DNA from: JBKBXU01 sp046313675 | GTDB taxonomy: Bacteria; Bacteroidota; Bacteroidia; Cytophagales; Cytophagaceae | DNA length: 14,435 nt | Direction: 5' to 3' | NCBI GenBank assembly: GCA_046313675.1 | Contig: JBKBXU010000090.1 | Span: 1 to 14,435 of the forward strand | Part shown: piece after piece, positions 6,497-12,996 of the stretch | How positions within the stretch are numbered: the stretch's first letter is position 1 | Layout: each line of letters starts with the position of its first letter | Program-made: the position numbers and the translations under genes | The notes under the pieces: generated by a model | Seen by the model: the letters and a program-made list of their open reading frames with translations, nothing else | Databases searched by the model: none | What the model was told of the DNA's origin: nothing

Positions 6497-7732
6497 TTAT
6501 TTGCTTCTATAAAATAGCCCTGAACAATTGGTATCCACCAATGCCTGTTTTGCCAGAGTGTGGATCTGTTCAGGTTTGGTATCTTGTATTTTTTGAGTCT
6601 CCAGATTTACATCTTCCGGATTACCCAAAAGGGTGGCAACTGCCAGGTTCATTGCCCTGTTTAAAACTTCAACCTTTTCAAATACAAGGGTAGATTCCGC
6701 CTGGTTTTTAACCTTAGTCAATTCCTTTTTTTCTAAACCCTTTACTTTAATCTGCTCGATCACTTCTTTGATTTCTGATTGTCCGTCTTCCGGAGATATC
6801 CCTTTGTTCAGTTTGCCGCTTATTACAAGTAGTGCTGGGTCGTGCGAGGAGGTTGTATAGGCATTAATGGAATTAAAAATATGTTTTTCCTTCACCAGTT
6901 TCTGGTACAGCCTTGATGATTTTCCTCTACCCAGCGCATCACTTAAAAGGTCAGCAGCATGAAATTCAGGGGATGCTTTTCCGGGCGTATGATACGCCAT
7001 AAAAACGGCATCAAGTGGAACATCGGCAGAAATATCAAGATGCCTGTAACTTGTTTGTTTTGGCTCTTGCGGTAATTGCCTTTGATAAGGCTTCCCAGCC
7101 GGAATAGGCCCAAACCATTTTTCACTTAACCTCTTAACCTGATCTGTTTTTACACCCCCTGCTACGACCATTATAGCATTGTTGGGTATATAATATTTAT
7201 AAAAGAAGGATTTTACATCCTCCATAGTGGCGTTTTCGATGTGACTGATTTCCTTACCGATGGTCGCCCATTTGTAAGGGTGTACCTGATATGCCAGTGG
7301 ACGTAACTTCAGCCAAATATCTCCATAGGGCTGATTCAGGTAACGTTGTTTAAATTCTTCAATCACGACACTCCGCTGGATTTCCAGCACGTTTGGGTCA
7401 AAGGACAGGCTTAGCATGCGGTCGGACTCAAGCCAGAAGGCTGTTTCCAGATTTGCTGCCGGGAGCGTCACATAGTAATTGGTAATGTCCGGGGAGGTAA
7501 AAGCATTGTTTTCTCCACCCACTTTTTGAAGTGGCTCGTCAAAGGAGGTTATGTGTGCTGAACCTCCAAACATCAGATGTTCGAAAAGGTGTGCAAAGCC
7601 GGTTTTAGACTCTTCTTCGTCTTTCGAACCTACGTTATATAAAATGTTTAAAACAGCAACCGGAGTAGTAGGGTCTTCATGCACCAGTACTCTCAATCCA
7701 TTTTCAAGTGTAAATTCTTCAAATCCGATCAT
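6497..7732 (-). CDS. M16 family zinc metallopeptidase (pitrilysin/MPP-beta-like)
   Basis: A predicted zinc peptidase of the M16 family. The inverted zinc motif HLFEH is at 48-52 (His48, catalytic Glu51, His52), with the downstream Glu ligand in VVIEE at 125-126. The N-terminal pattern NGLRVLVHED and the GGENNAFTS and TNYYVTLP strands fit the active domain. The second half carries the non-catalytic domain with the substrate-binding signature GRGKSSRLYQKLVKEK (268-283). At 411 residues it is a short, MPP-beta-sized single unit, so it would work as a homodimer or with a partner subunit rather than as a 900-residue pitrilysin. No signal peptide is visible, suggesting a cytosolic location. Zinc and substrate motifs are intact. 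ispF follows after 4 bases. The natural substrate is unknown. Confidence 0.94.
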   Translation of the reverse strand: MIGFEEFTLENGLRVLVHEDPTTPVAVLNILYNVGSKDEEESKTGFAHLFEHLMFGGSAHITSFDEPLQKVGGENNAFTSPDITNYYVTLPAANLETAFWLESDRMLSLSFDPNVLEIQRSVVIEEFKQRYLNQPYGDIWLKLRPLAYQVHPYKWATIGKEISHIENATMEDVKSFFYKYYIPNNAIMVVAGGVKTDQVKRLSEKWFGPIPAGKPYQRQLPQEPKQTSYRHLDISADVPLDAVFMAYHTPGKASPEFHAADLLSDALGRGKSSRLYQKLVKEKHIFNSINAYTTSSHDPALLVISGKLNKGISPEDGQSEIKEVIEQIKVKGLEKKELTKVKNQAESTLVFEKVEVLNRAMNLAVATLLGNPEDVNLETQKIQDTKPEQIHTLAKQALVDTNCSGLFYRSK

Positions 7733-7903
7733 TGCTATTCCACGTTTTAAAAGGATGTAAAGATTATAAAAGTTTTACAAAGATTTACGAATTAACTAAA
7801 AAATCAATGAATGGATGGGTGATTATGGACTTTCTGGTTTTTTAGCAGGCTTATAAGAGGTATTGAACTGCTAATTTTAATAAGATAAAGCCAACTAAAT
7901 ACC

Positions 7904-7935
7904 TTTTGGATGGTAATAGTTTGTAACTATTTTTG
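7904..7935 (+). promoter_or_regulatory. Bacteroidota-type promoter for the E1 dehydrogenase gene
   Basis: A perfect -7 box TATTTTTG (7928-7935, consensus TAnnTTTG) follows TTTTGG (7904-7909, -33-like) with an 18-base spacer, as expected for the primary sigma factor of Bacteroidota. Transcription would begin near 7940, leaving a leader of only about a dozen bases before the ATG at 7954. Confidence 0.65.
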
Positions 7936-7953
7936 TACCTACATTTCTGATCA

Positions 7954-9933
7954 ATGAATTATAATAGAAAAATATATTCAGACGATATACTAATCCATCT
8001 CTACAGAAGCTTATTAAAGCCACGTCTTATAGAGGAAAAGATGCTTATACTGCTTCGTCAGGGGGAAGTTAGTAAGTGGTTTTCGGGAATGGGGCAGGAG
8101 GCGATCTCTGCCGGAGTGGTATGTGCTATGGATCCGGATGAATACATCTTACCTCTTCATAGAAACCTGGGGATTTTTACCGGGAGGGATATTCCTTTAT
8201 CTAAGCTTTTTGCACAGTTTCAGGGAAAGAAATCCGGATTTACCAAAGGACGGGATCGCTCGTTCCATTTTGGAACCAAAGAGCATCACATCGTAGGTAT
8301 GATCTCACATCTTGGGCCACAGCTTGCTGTTGCCGATGGAATTGCTCTGGCCCATCGGCTTCGTAAGCAAAGTAAGGCTACCGTTGTTTTTAGTGGTGAT
8401 GGTGGAGCAAGTGAAGGGGATTTTCATGAATCCCTTAATGTGGCTGCAGTGTGGAATTTGCCGGTTATATTTCTTATTGAAAATAATGGCTATGGCCTTT
8501 CTACGCCAAGTTCTGAGCAATTTAAATGTCACAGTTTTTGCGACAAGGGGCCGGCTTATGGAATCGATACAAGGCAAGTGGACGGCAACAATGTGTTGGA
8601 GGTATATGATGTGATAAAAAATGCTGCGTCCAGCATACGGAGTAACCCAAGGCCTATACTTATTGAAGCAATGACCTTCAGAATGCGGGGGCATGAAGAA
8701 GCTTCAGGTACCAAGTATGTCCCTAAGGAGCTTTTTGAAAAATGGGCTGCGAAGGATCCTGTAGACAACTATGAGAAATATTTGCTGGAAGAGAAGGTTT
8801 TGGATTTTAATAGAATAGCTGAAATACGTGCAGAAATAAAAGATGAGATTGATCGTGCCTGGAAAGAAGTAGTCGCAGAACCATTTCCTATTGCCGATGC
8901 ACATGAAGAAATAAGCGATGTATATGCGCCCTATACTCAGATGGTTCAGAAACCGGCTTCAGATAATAAAACTAAAAAGCGCTATGTCGATGGTATATCC
9001 GATGCCTTGCGACAAAGCATGGAAAAGTATCCTGAACTCATTCTTATGGGACAGGATATTGCAGAATATGGAGGCGTTTTTAAAGTTACCGAGGGTTTCG
9101 TAGAAAAATTCGGAAAATCGAGGGTTCGGAATACACCACTTTGCGAATCTGCTATACTTGGTGCCGGGCTGGGCTTGTCCGTATTGGGTTTTAAAAGTGT
9201 GGTGGAAATGCAGTTTGCAGATTTTGTCAGTTCAGGATTTAATCAGATCGTAAATAACCTTGCCAAATCACATTATCGGTGGGGGCAGGCTGCCGATGTG
9301 GTAGTCCGTTTGCCAACAGGAGCAGGCGTAGGGGCGGGCCCTTTTCACTCCCAGTCCAATGAATCCTGGTTTTTTCATACCCCAGGGCTTAAAATTGTGT
9401 ATCCTTCTAACCCTTATGATGCAAAAGGCCTTTTGAACGCTGCCATTGAGGATCCTAATCCATATATGTTTTTTGAACATAAGTTGCTTTACCGGTCTGT
9501 GAGTGAAGAGATCCCTGATGATTACTACACAGTTCCTATTGGTAAAGCACGTCTGGTTTCAGAGGGAGAAGATATAACCATTGTTGCCTATGGCGCTTGT
9601 GTACACTGGACCCTGGAGGCTTTAAAAGAGTTTGAAAACCTGTCAGCCGAGGTGATAGATCTGAGAACCCTGCTACCATGGGATAAAGAAACCGTGGCAG
9701 GGTCCGTTCGTAAAACCGGCAAGGTATTGGTCGTTAATGAAGACACTCTCACTGGAAGCATAAGTGCGGAAATTGCTGCCTGGATTGCAGAACATTGCTT
9801 TGAATACCTTGATGCACCTGTGATGAGGGAAGGGAGTCTTGATACGCCGGTGCCTTTCTCTTCTGTGCTTGAAACTAATTTCCTCCCAAGAAAGAGAATC
9901 AAAGAAAAGATTCAGGAGTTGATGGACTTTTGA
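7954..9933 (+). CDS. 2-oxoacid (branched-chain or pyruvate-type) dehydrogenase E1, fused alpha-beta subunits
   Basis: The thiamine-diphosphate E1 component that decarboxylates a 2-oxoacid and passes the acyl group to lipoylated E2. Residues 1-330 form the alpha part, with the TPP/Mg motif starting GDGGASEGD at 148 and ending LIENN at 174-178, and the phosphorylation-loop region FRMRGHEEASGTKY at 242-255. Residues 343-659 form the beta part, with MGQDIAEYGGVFKVTEG (365-381), the conserved Glu in TPLCESA (E398), PFHSQS (463-468) and the C-terminal APVMREG segment. Separate alpha and beta chains of about 330 residues are the norm in many bacteria; here they are one 659-residue chain with a short linker (about 331-342), as is common in Bacteroidota. 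E2 and E3 genes are absent nearby, so the substrate (branched-chain oxoacids most likely, pyruvate possible) cannot be fixed. Confidence 0.95.
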   Translation: MNYNRKIYSDDILIHLYRSLLKPRLIEEKMLILLRQGEVSKWFSGMGQEAISAGVVCAMDPDEYILPLHRNLGIFTGRDIPLSKLFAQFQGKKSGFTKGRDRSFHFGTKEHHIVGMISHLGPQLAVADGIALAHRLRKQSKATVVFSGDGGASEGDFHESLNVAAVWNLPVIFLIENNGYGLSTPSSEQFKCHSFCDKGPAYGIDTRQVDGNNVLEVYDVIKNAASSIRSNPRPILIEAMTFRMRGHEEASGTKYVPKELFEKWAAKDPVDNYEKYLLEEKVLDFNRIAEIRAEIKDEIDRAWKEVVAEPFPIADAHEEISDVYAPYTQMVQKPASDNKTKKRYVDGISDALRQSMEKYPELILMGQDIAEYGGVFKVTEGFVEKFGKSRVRNTPLCESAILGAGLGLSVLGFKSVVEMQFADFVSSGFNQIVNNLAKSHYRWGQAADVVVRLPTGAGVGAGPFHSQSNESWFFHTPGLKIVYPSNPYDAKGLLNAAIEDPNPYMFFEHKLLYRSVSEEIPDDYYTVPIGKARLVSEGEDITIVAYGACVHWTLEALKEFENLSAEVIDLRTLLPWDKETVAGSVRKTGKVLVVNEDTLTGSISAEIAAWIAEHCFEYLDAPVMREGSLDTPVPFSSVLETNFLPRKRIKEKIQELMDF

Positions 9934-10073
9934 TAACACTATAGCCATCGGTACGTTAATAATTGAATAGTGCTTGTGTTAGTATAGATATTTTAAGTAA
10001 CTTAAACATTAAAATTCATTTTATCTGAATATTGGAATAATCCGGGGTAAAATATTAATTTGTTGAGAGCGTT

Positions 10074-10081
10074 TAATTTTG
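10074..10081 (+). promoter_or_regulatory. Candidate -7 box for the lipoprotein/GD-repeat/YtxJ unit
   Basis: TAATTTTG matches TAnnTTTG exactly and lies 45 bases before the TTG start at 10126. No TTG-type -33 element is found at the usual spacing; the nearest TTTG (10059-10062) is too close. The call rests on one box in AT-rich DNA. Confidence 0.35.
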
Positions 10082-10125
10082 TAAATTTGTATATTGTTAA
10101 ATATCTTCTTCTGGTATAAAGTATT

Positions 10126-10371
10126 TTGATATTCGTTTCTGCTGCCTGTATTATGTTGCTTATGACAGCAGCGTCTTGCAGCAATAAGAGTTATCCTTGT
10201 CCTGGATTAGGTAAGTCGAGTGCGGCAGATTTAAGTATGTTTGACGAAACCGGCGAGTTGAAAGGTAAAAAGGGCAAGAAAGCCAAGGGAGGCCGGATTG
10301 ACAAAAGCACCGGCATGGTCAACAAGAAAAATCCTAAAAGCATAAGGAAAAAAAGAAAAAAACGTTTTTAA
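10126..10371 (+). CDS. Small basic lipoprotein (predicted), uncharacterised
   Basis: An 81-residue protein, counted from TTG at 10126. A hydrophobic stretch ends in the lipobox-like sequence TAASC with Cys18, the likely lipidation site, followed by SNKSYPCPGLGK. The mature part is very basic, with GKKGKKAKGG near 48-56 and a C-terminal IRKKRKKRF. The start is uncertain: ATG codons at 10153 and 10162 would leave too short a signal, and the TTG form lacks the usual Lys/Arg before the hydrophobic core. An in-frame TAA at 10117 lies just upstream of it. The gene ends 6 bases before the next one in the same frame. Its charge and secretion signal match the downstream protein, suggesting a shared envelope role, but no family function is known to me. 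Confidence 0.6.
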   Translation: MIFVSAACIMLLMTAASCSNKSYPCPGLGKSSAADLSMFDETGELKGKKGKKAKGGRIDKSTGMVNKKNPKSIRKKRKKRF

Positions 10372-10377
10372 GCTTCT

Positions 10378-11328
10378 TTGAATAGTTTATTCTCATATAA
10401 CCCAATAAAATTGTCTGGATCTGTGAAGGTTTTTGGTGTTTCAATGCTACTCTTACTTCTTTTCGGATTGTCCGGTACGAATGAGCTTTTTGCCCAGGAT
10501 GTAAATAAATCTGTAAAGCAAAAAGGATCGAAGGAGTCTGCCCCTAAAAACCCTACCACATATTCTGTAGATAAAAATAAGAAGAAGAATAAATCAAAGG
10601 AACTGAAGAAAAATTCAACCGGTGATACAAAAGTTCCTGATTCACGGATGCAGAGTGGAAGGTATGACACCAGGGTAAAAACGGATCCTAATAAAAAGAA
10701 GAATAAGTCGCAGGAGATTGGTAAGAATTCCGGAGGAGATATGCGTGTGCCTCAATCACGTATGCAAGCCCCCCGACATGACACCCGTGTAGTGGTAGAC
10801 AACAGCAAGCAAAGAAAAATGTCCAAGCAGTTGAGTCGGTATAATGGGGATATTCGCCCTCATGAATCCCGAATGGAGGGGCCTCGTAATTCCGATGGGC
10901 TTGTGCTGGTACGTGGTGTTGACCGGAAAGAGCAAAAAAGAATGGCTAACAGCTCAGGGGATATAGGAAATAATTTTCTTGCCAATCGTGCAAAGTACAG
11001 GAGAGAGAAAAACAGACAAATTTCCAGCTCCAGTGGGGATATTCTTGTGCGGACTTTAAAAGCCAGAGATAAGCGTATCCGGAAGAAGAGCAAGCAGATG
11101 GCCAACTATAAAGGAGATATTATAGTTAAGAAGAAGAAGAAAGGAATGCATCCTAGTGCCGTATACAGAGGGGGTAAGGTGAAAAACTCTTATTCAGCGA
11201 AAGAACGTTACAGAAAGAGAATGCTTAAGAAACATTCTAAAACCAAAGGTTTGGAGAATCCAAACTATCAGAAGCAGAAATACAAGAAGCCAAAATACGA
11301 TAAGCGGGAAGCTGAAATCTGGTATTAA
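10378..11328 (+). CDS. Secreted, highly basic protein with six Gly-Asp repeats, uncharacterised
   Basis: Not recognised by function. Counted from TTG at 10378 the product is 316 residues, with a signal peptide cleaved after ELFAQ at 40; GTG at 10423 is an equally good start and gives the typical signal MKVFGVSMLLLLLFGL. The mature chain is dominated by Lys, Arg, Ser and Asn. A Gly-Asp pair recurs at 82, 120, 157, 194, 220 and 246, usually preceded by a KxSK/MAN...NSSG stretch. The first three units also carry SRM (89-91, 127-129, 164-166) and an RxDTRV-like segment; later units lack it and are 26 instead of 37-38 residues apart. The end (HPSAVYRGGKVKNSY, then REAEIWY) looks like a distinct tail. 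It lies between a basic lipoprotein gene and a YtxJ gene with almost no spacing. A periplasmic or surface nucleic-acid-, polyanion- or wall-binding role is a guess from charge. Confidence 0.8.
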   Translation: MNSLFSYNPIKLSGSVKVFGVSMLLLLLFGLSGTNELFAQDVNKSVKQKGSKESAPKNPTTYSVDKNKKKNKSKELKKNSTGDTKVPDSRMQSGRYDTRVKTDPNKKKNKSQEIGKNSGGDMRVPQSRMQAPRHDTRVVVDNSKQRKMSKQLSRYNGDIRPHESRMEGPRNSDGLVLVRGVDRKEQKRMANSSGDIGNNFLANRAKYRREKNRQISSSSGDILVRTLKARDKRIRKKSKQMANYKGDIIVKKKKKGMHPSAVYRGGKVKNSYSAKERYRKRMLKKHSKTKGLENPNYQKQKYKKPKYDKREAEIWY

Positions 11329-11329
11329 T

Positions 11330-11665
11330 ATGGAATGGGAAGAAATACATGAAGAAGCGGATCTGGAGAAGATCAATATAGTTTCAAATGAGCAGGTGGT
11401 CTTAATTTTTAAGCACAGTACCCGCTGTGCTATCAGTGATACTGCCTTGAACAGGTTGGAACGAAGTTGGAAAGATCAGGATGCCGGTGGAATTAAGCCT
11501 TTTTTCCTGGATCTTATAAGCCATAGGGATATTTCCAATAAGATTGCAGATGCCTATAATGTAAAGCATGAGTCTCCACAGGCTCTTTTAATCAAAAACG
11601 GGCAATGTGTTTTTCATGCTTCTCATCTCTCAATTTCCTTCAATGAGTTGGTGAAAAACATCTGA
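11330..11665 (+). CDS. ytxJ: YtxJ-family monothiol bacilliredoxin (BrxC-like)
   Basis: A small thioredoxin-fold protein proposed to reverse S-bacillithiolation of proteins in the cytosol. The 111-residue length fits the YtxJ/BrxC family. The active-site region reads IFKHSTRCAIS with Cys33; Bacillus homologues have CPIS, so Pro is replaced by Ala here. The cis-Pro loop is HESPQALL (80-87, Pro83), followed by the family end pattern IKNGQCVFHASHLSIS (88-103). A second Cys (93) is not part of a CxxC motif, consistent with a monothiol enzyme. The ATG lies one base after the stop of the GD-repeat gene, so co-transcription is near certain. The combination of a cytosolic thiol enzyme with two exported proteins is unexplained. 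Whether this organism makes bacillithiol cannot be seen here. Confidence 0.85.
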   Translation: MEWEEIHEEADLEKINIVSNEQVVLIFKHSTRCAISDTALNRLERSWKDQDAGGIKPFFLDLISHRDISNKIADAYNVKHESPQALLIKNGQCVFHASHLSISFNELVKNI

Positions 11666-11682
11666 TTCATTGCCTGCTATTA

Positions 11683-11716
11683 AATAAGCTGTCTTTTTTA
11701 AAAATTAAAGCTTATT
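11683..11716. terminator. Weak convergent-gene inverted repeat
   Basis: AATAAGCT (11683-11690) and AGCTTATT (11709-11716) are perfect 8-bp arms around an 18-base spacer that contains a T-run and an A-run. It lies between the convergent ytxJ and OsmC-family genes and overlaps the latter's last codons. It could act as a weak terminator for both, but the stem is AT-rich. Confidence 0.35.
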
Positions 11717-12105
11717 GTCTGCTTAACCTCCGGATGTAAACTTAATGTAACGGGACACGTCATAGCGGCACGTTTCAAAATATCCCGGTGTTTGTCCGAC
11801 AAATTATGCGCAGCCGGTAATTTTATGTCAATTTTAATCTCTGAAATCCTTCTTGGGTTGCTGGTCATAAATTTTTCAACATCGGAAGTCATTCCTGAAA
11901 TATCAATACCGTCTCTTTCAGCTACAATGCCCATTATAGTCATCATGCAACTGGCAAGTGAGGCACATACCAAATCTGTTGGAGAAAACGCTTCGCCTCT
12001 TCCCTTATTATCAATAGGTGCATCCGTGATAATTTTATTTCCGGAAGGTACGTGCAGGGAGTCTGTTCTCAGGTTTCCCAGGTAATTATTTTTTATTTTT
12101 GTCAT
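11698..12105 (-). CDS. OsmC/Ohr-family peroxiredoxin-like protein
   Basis: A cytosolic thiol peroxidase-like protein, expected to reduce organic hydroperoxides with a two-cysteine mechanism. The 135-residue length is normal. The GEAFSPTDL motif is at 37-45, the peroxidatic Cys53 in LASCMMTIMG on the central helix, and the resolving Cys117 in MTCPVTLSLHPEV. The sequence is closer to the general OsmC/YhfA branch than to true Ohr, so the physiological substrate is uncertain. It converges on ytxJ and diverges from the outer-membrane gene at 12187 across an 81-base region with a perfect 14-bp palindrome, which is the best candidate for its regulation. Family confidence is high. Confidence 0.93.
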   Translation of the reverse strand: MTKIKNNYLGNLRTDSLHVPSGNKIITDAPIDNKGRGEAFSPTDLVCASLASCMMTIMGIVAERDGIDISGMTSDVEKFMTSNPRRISEIKIDIKLPAAHNLSDKHRDILKRAAMTCPVTLSLHPEVKQTISFNF

Positions 12106-12142
12106 GGATACTAAAATTAATAAAATAATAGTTATTAAAATT

Positions 12143-12156
12143 GAGTAAATTTACTC
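12143..12156. promoter_or_regulatory. Perfect 14-bp palindrome, candidate operator
   Basis: GAGTAAATTTACTC is fully self-complementary with no spacer. It lies in the middle of the 81-base divergent promoter region between the OsmC-family gene and the outer-membrane protein gene. A site there could control both genes. No regulator is encoded next to it, so the binding protein is unknown. Confidence 0.5.
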
Positions 12157-12186
12157 TTTGAAATTATACGCAAATTCCTATCACAG

Positions 12187-12930
12187 GTGTTGTCAAGATT
12201 AAAAATATTTAGCATTTTATTTACCTTATGTCTTAGTTCTGCATTTGCGCAGGAGGATTATGAGGCAATTTACGATCATGAGACACTTGGTGGAATTAAC
12301 TTCAACACCAATGCCGGGCTGATCGGAGGGTTTATGGTTCGCCACTCTATCTTCATTAAAGATAGGCATTACCACACATTTGGTGCAGAGATCGTAAATG
12401 TTAAGCATCCTCAGGAAGAAAGGGAAATTAGTCCTGTTACCGGGAATACCTTTTTGTACGGTAAAGAAAATTTTTTATTGCCATTACGCTTATTTTATGG
12501 CAGGACTTACGTCTTATTTCCTAAAGACAGGGACGAGGGTGTGCAAGTTGATGTTTCTTTTCGTGGTGGCCCAAGCTTGGGATTCTTAAAGCCCTATTAT
12601 GTTGTTTATGATTTTACAGATTATAATCAGGCCAATCCTCGAACACAGATACAGTCTGTTCCTTATAATCACAGGTTACACAGTACAGACAAAATTTTGG
12701 GCTATGGTAGTTTCTTCGCAGGACTGGCAGGATCCAGGCTTATTCCCGGGTTGCATGCCACCACTTCCATGACTTTTTCATTTATAAACATGAACGGCAA
12801 CGTCACCGGGCTTGAAGCCGGTATAAATGTGGAGGCATATCCTCAGCGGATGAATATTATTCCGTTTGCACAGAACCGTTGGTTCTTCTCATCTGTTTTC
12901 ATTAATATTATCTATGGCAGACGCCATTAG
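12187..12930 (+). CDS. Predicted outer-membrane beta-barrel protein, uncharacterised
   Basis: A 247-residue exported protein. GTG at 12187 gives a good signal peptide (LSRLKIF, hydrophobic core, cleavage near SSAFAQ at 18-22); TTG at 12190 would remove one residue only. The mature chain is rich in aromatic residues and glycine, with alternating amphipathic strands such as HTFGAEIVNVK, GVQVDVSFRGGPSLGF, ATTSMTFSFINM and the C-terminal WFFSSVFINIIYGRRH. This suggests an 8- to 10-stranded barrel. The last residue is His instead of the usual aromatic one. There are no catalytic or plug motifs. It shares a divergent promoter region with the OsmC-family gene and is followed by a hairpin terminator before lipA. 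Function is unknown; I cannot assign it to PorT, OmpA or another named family. Confidence 0.72.
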   Translation: MLSRLKIFSILFTLCLSSAFAQEDYEAIYDHETLGGINFNTNAGLIGGFMVRHSIFIKDRHYHTFGAEIVNVKHPQEEREISPVTGNTFLYGKENFLLPLRLFYGRTYVLFPKDRDEGVQVDVSFRGGPSLGFLKPYYVVYDFTDYNQANPRTQIQSVPYNHRLHSTDKILGYGSFFAGLAGSRLIPGLHATTSMTFSFINMNGNVTGLEAGINVEAYPQRMNIIPFAQNRWFFSSVFINIIYGRRH

Positions 12931-12971
12931 GATAATTCGCTCAGCCGATAAGGCTGTTTTGAAAATTATCC
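12930..12971 (+). terminator. Intrinsic terminator inside a larger inverted repeat
   Basis: The inner hairpin CAGCC (12942-12946), loop GATAA, GGCTG (12952-12956) is followed directly by TTTT. An outer pair, GGATAATT (12930-12937) and AATTATCC (12964-12971), encloses it. The inner part is a plausible terminator for the outer-membrane gene, whose stop codon ends at 12930. The outer arms end 2 bases before the lipA -7 box, so the structure could also affect lipA transcription. Confidence 0.65.
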
Positions 12972-12972
12972 T

Positions 12973-12980
12973 TAATTTTG
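12973..12980 (+). promoter_or_regulatory. Candidate -7 box for lipA
   Basis: TAATTTTG matches the Bacteroidota consensus TAnnTTTG and ends 16 bases before the lipA ATG, giving a very short leader. A matching -33 element is not seen at the usual distance; TTTTG at 12957-12961 is only 11 bases upstream. It follows the terminator of the previous gene, as a new promoter should. Confidence 0.45.
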
Positions 12981-12996
12981 TATAAATTCTACGCTC

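Noticed and set aside
9937..9972. CACTAT/ATAGTG inverted repeat after the E1 gene as a terminator
   Set aside because: Only 6 bp with a 24-base spacer and no T-run; too weak to call.
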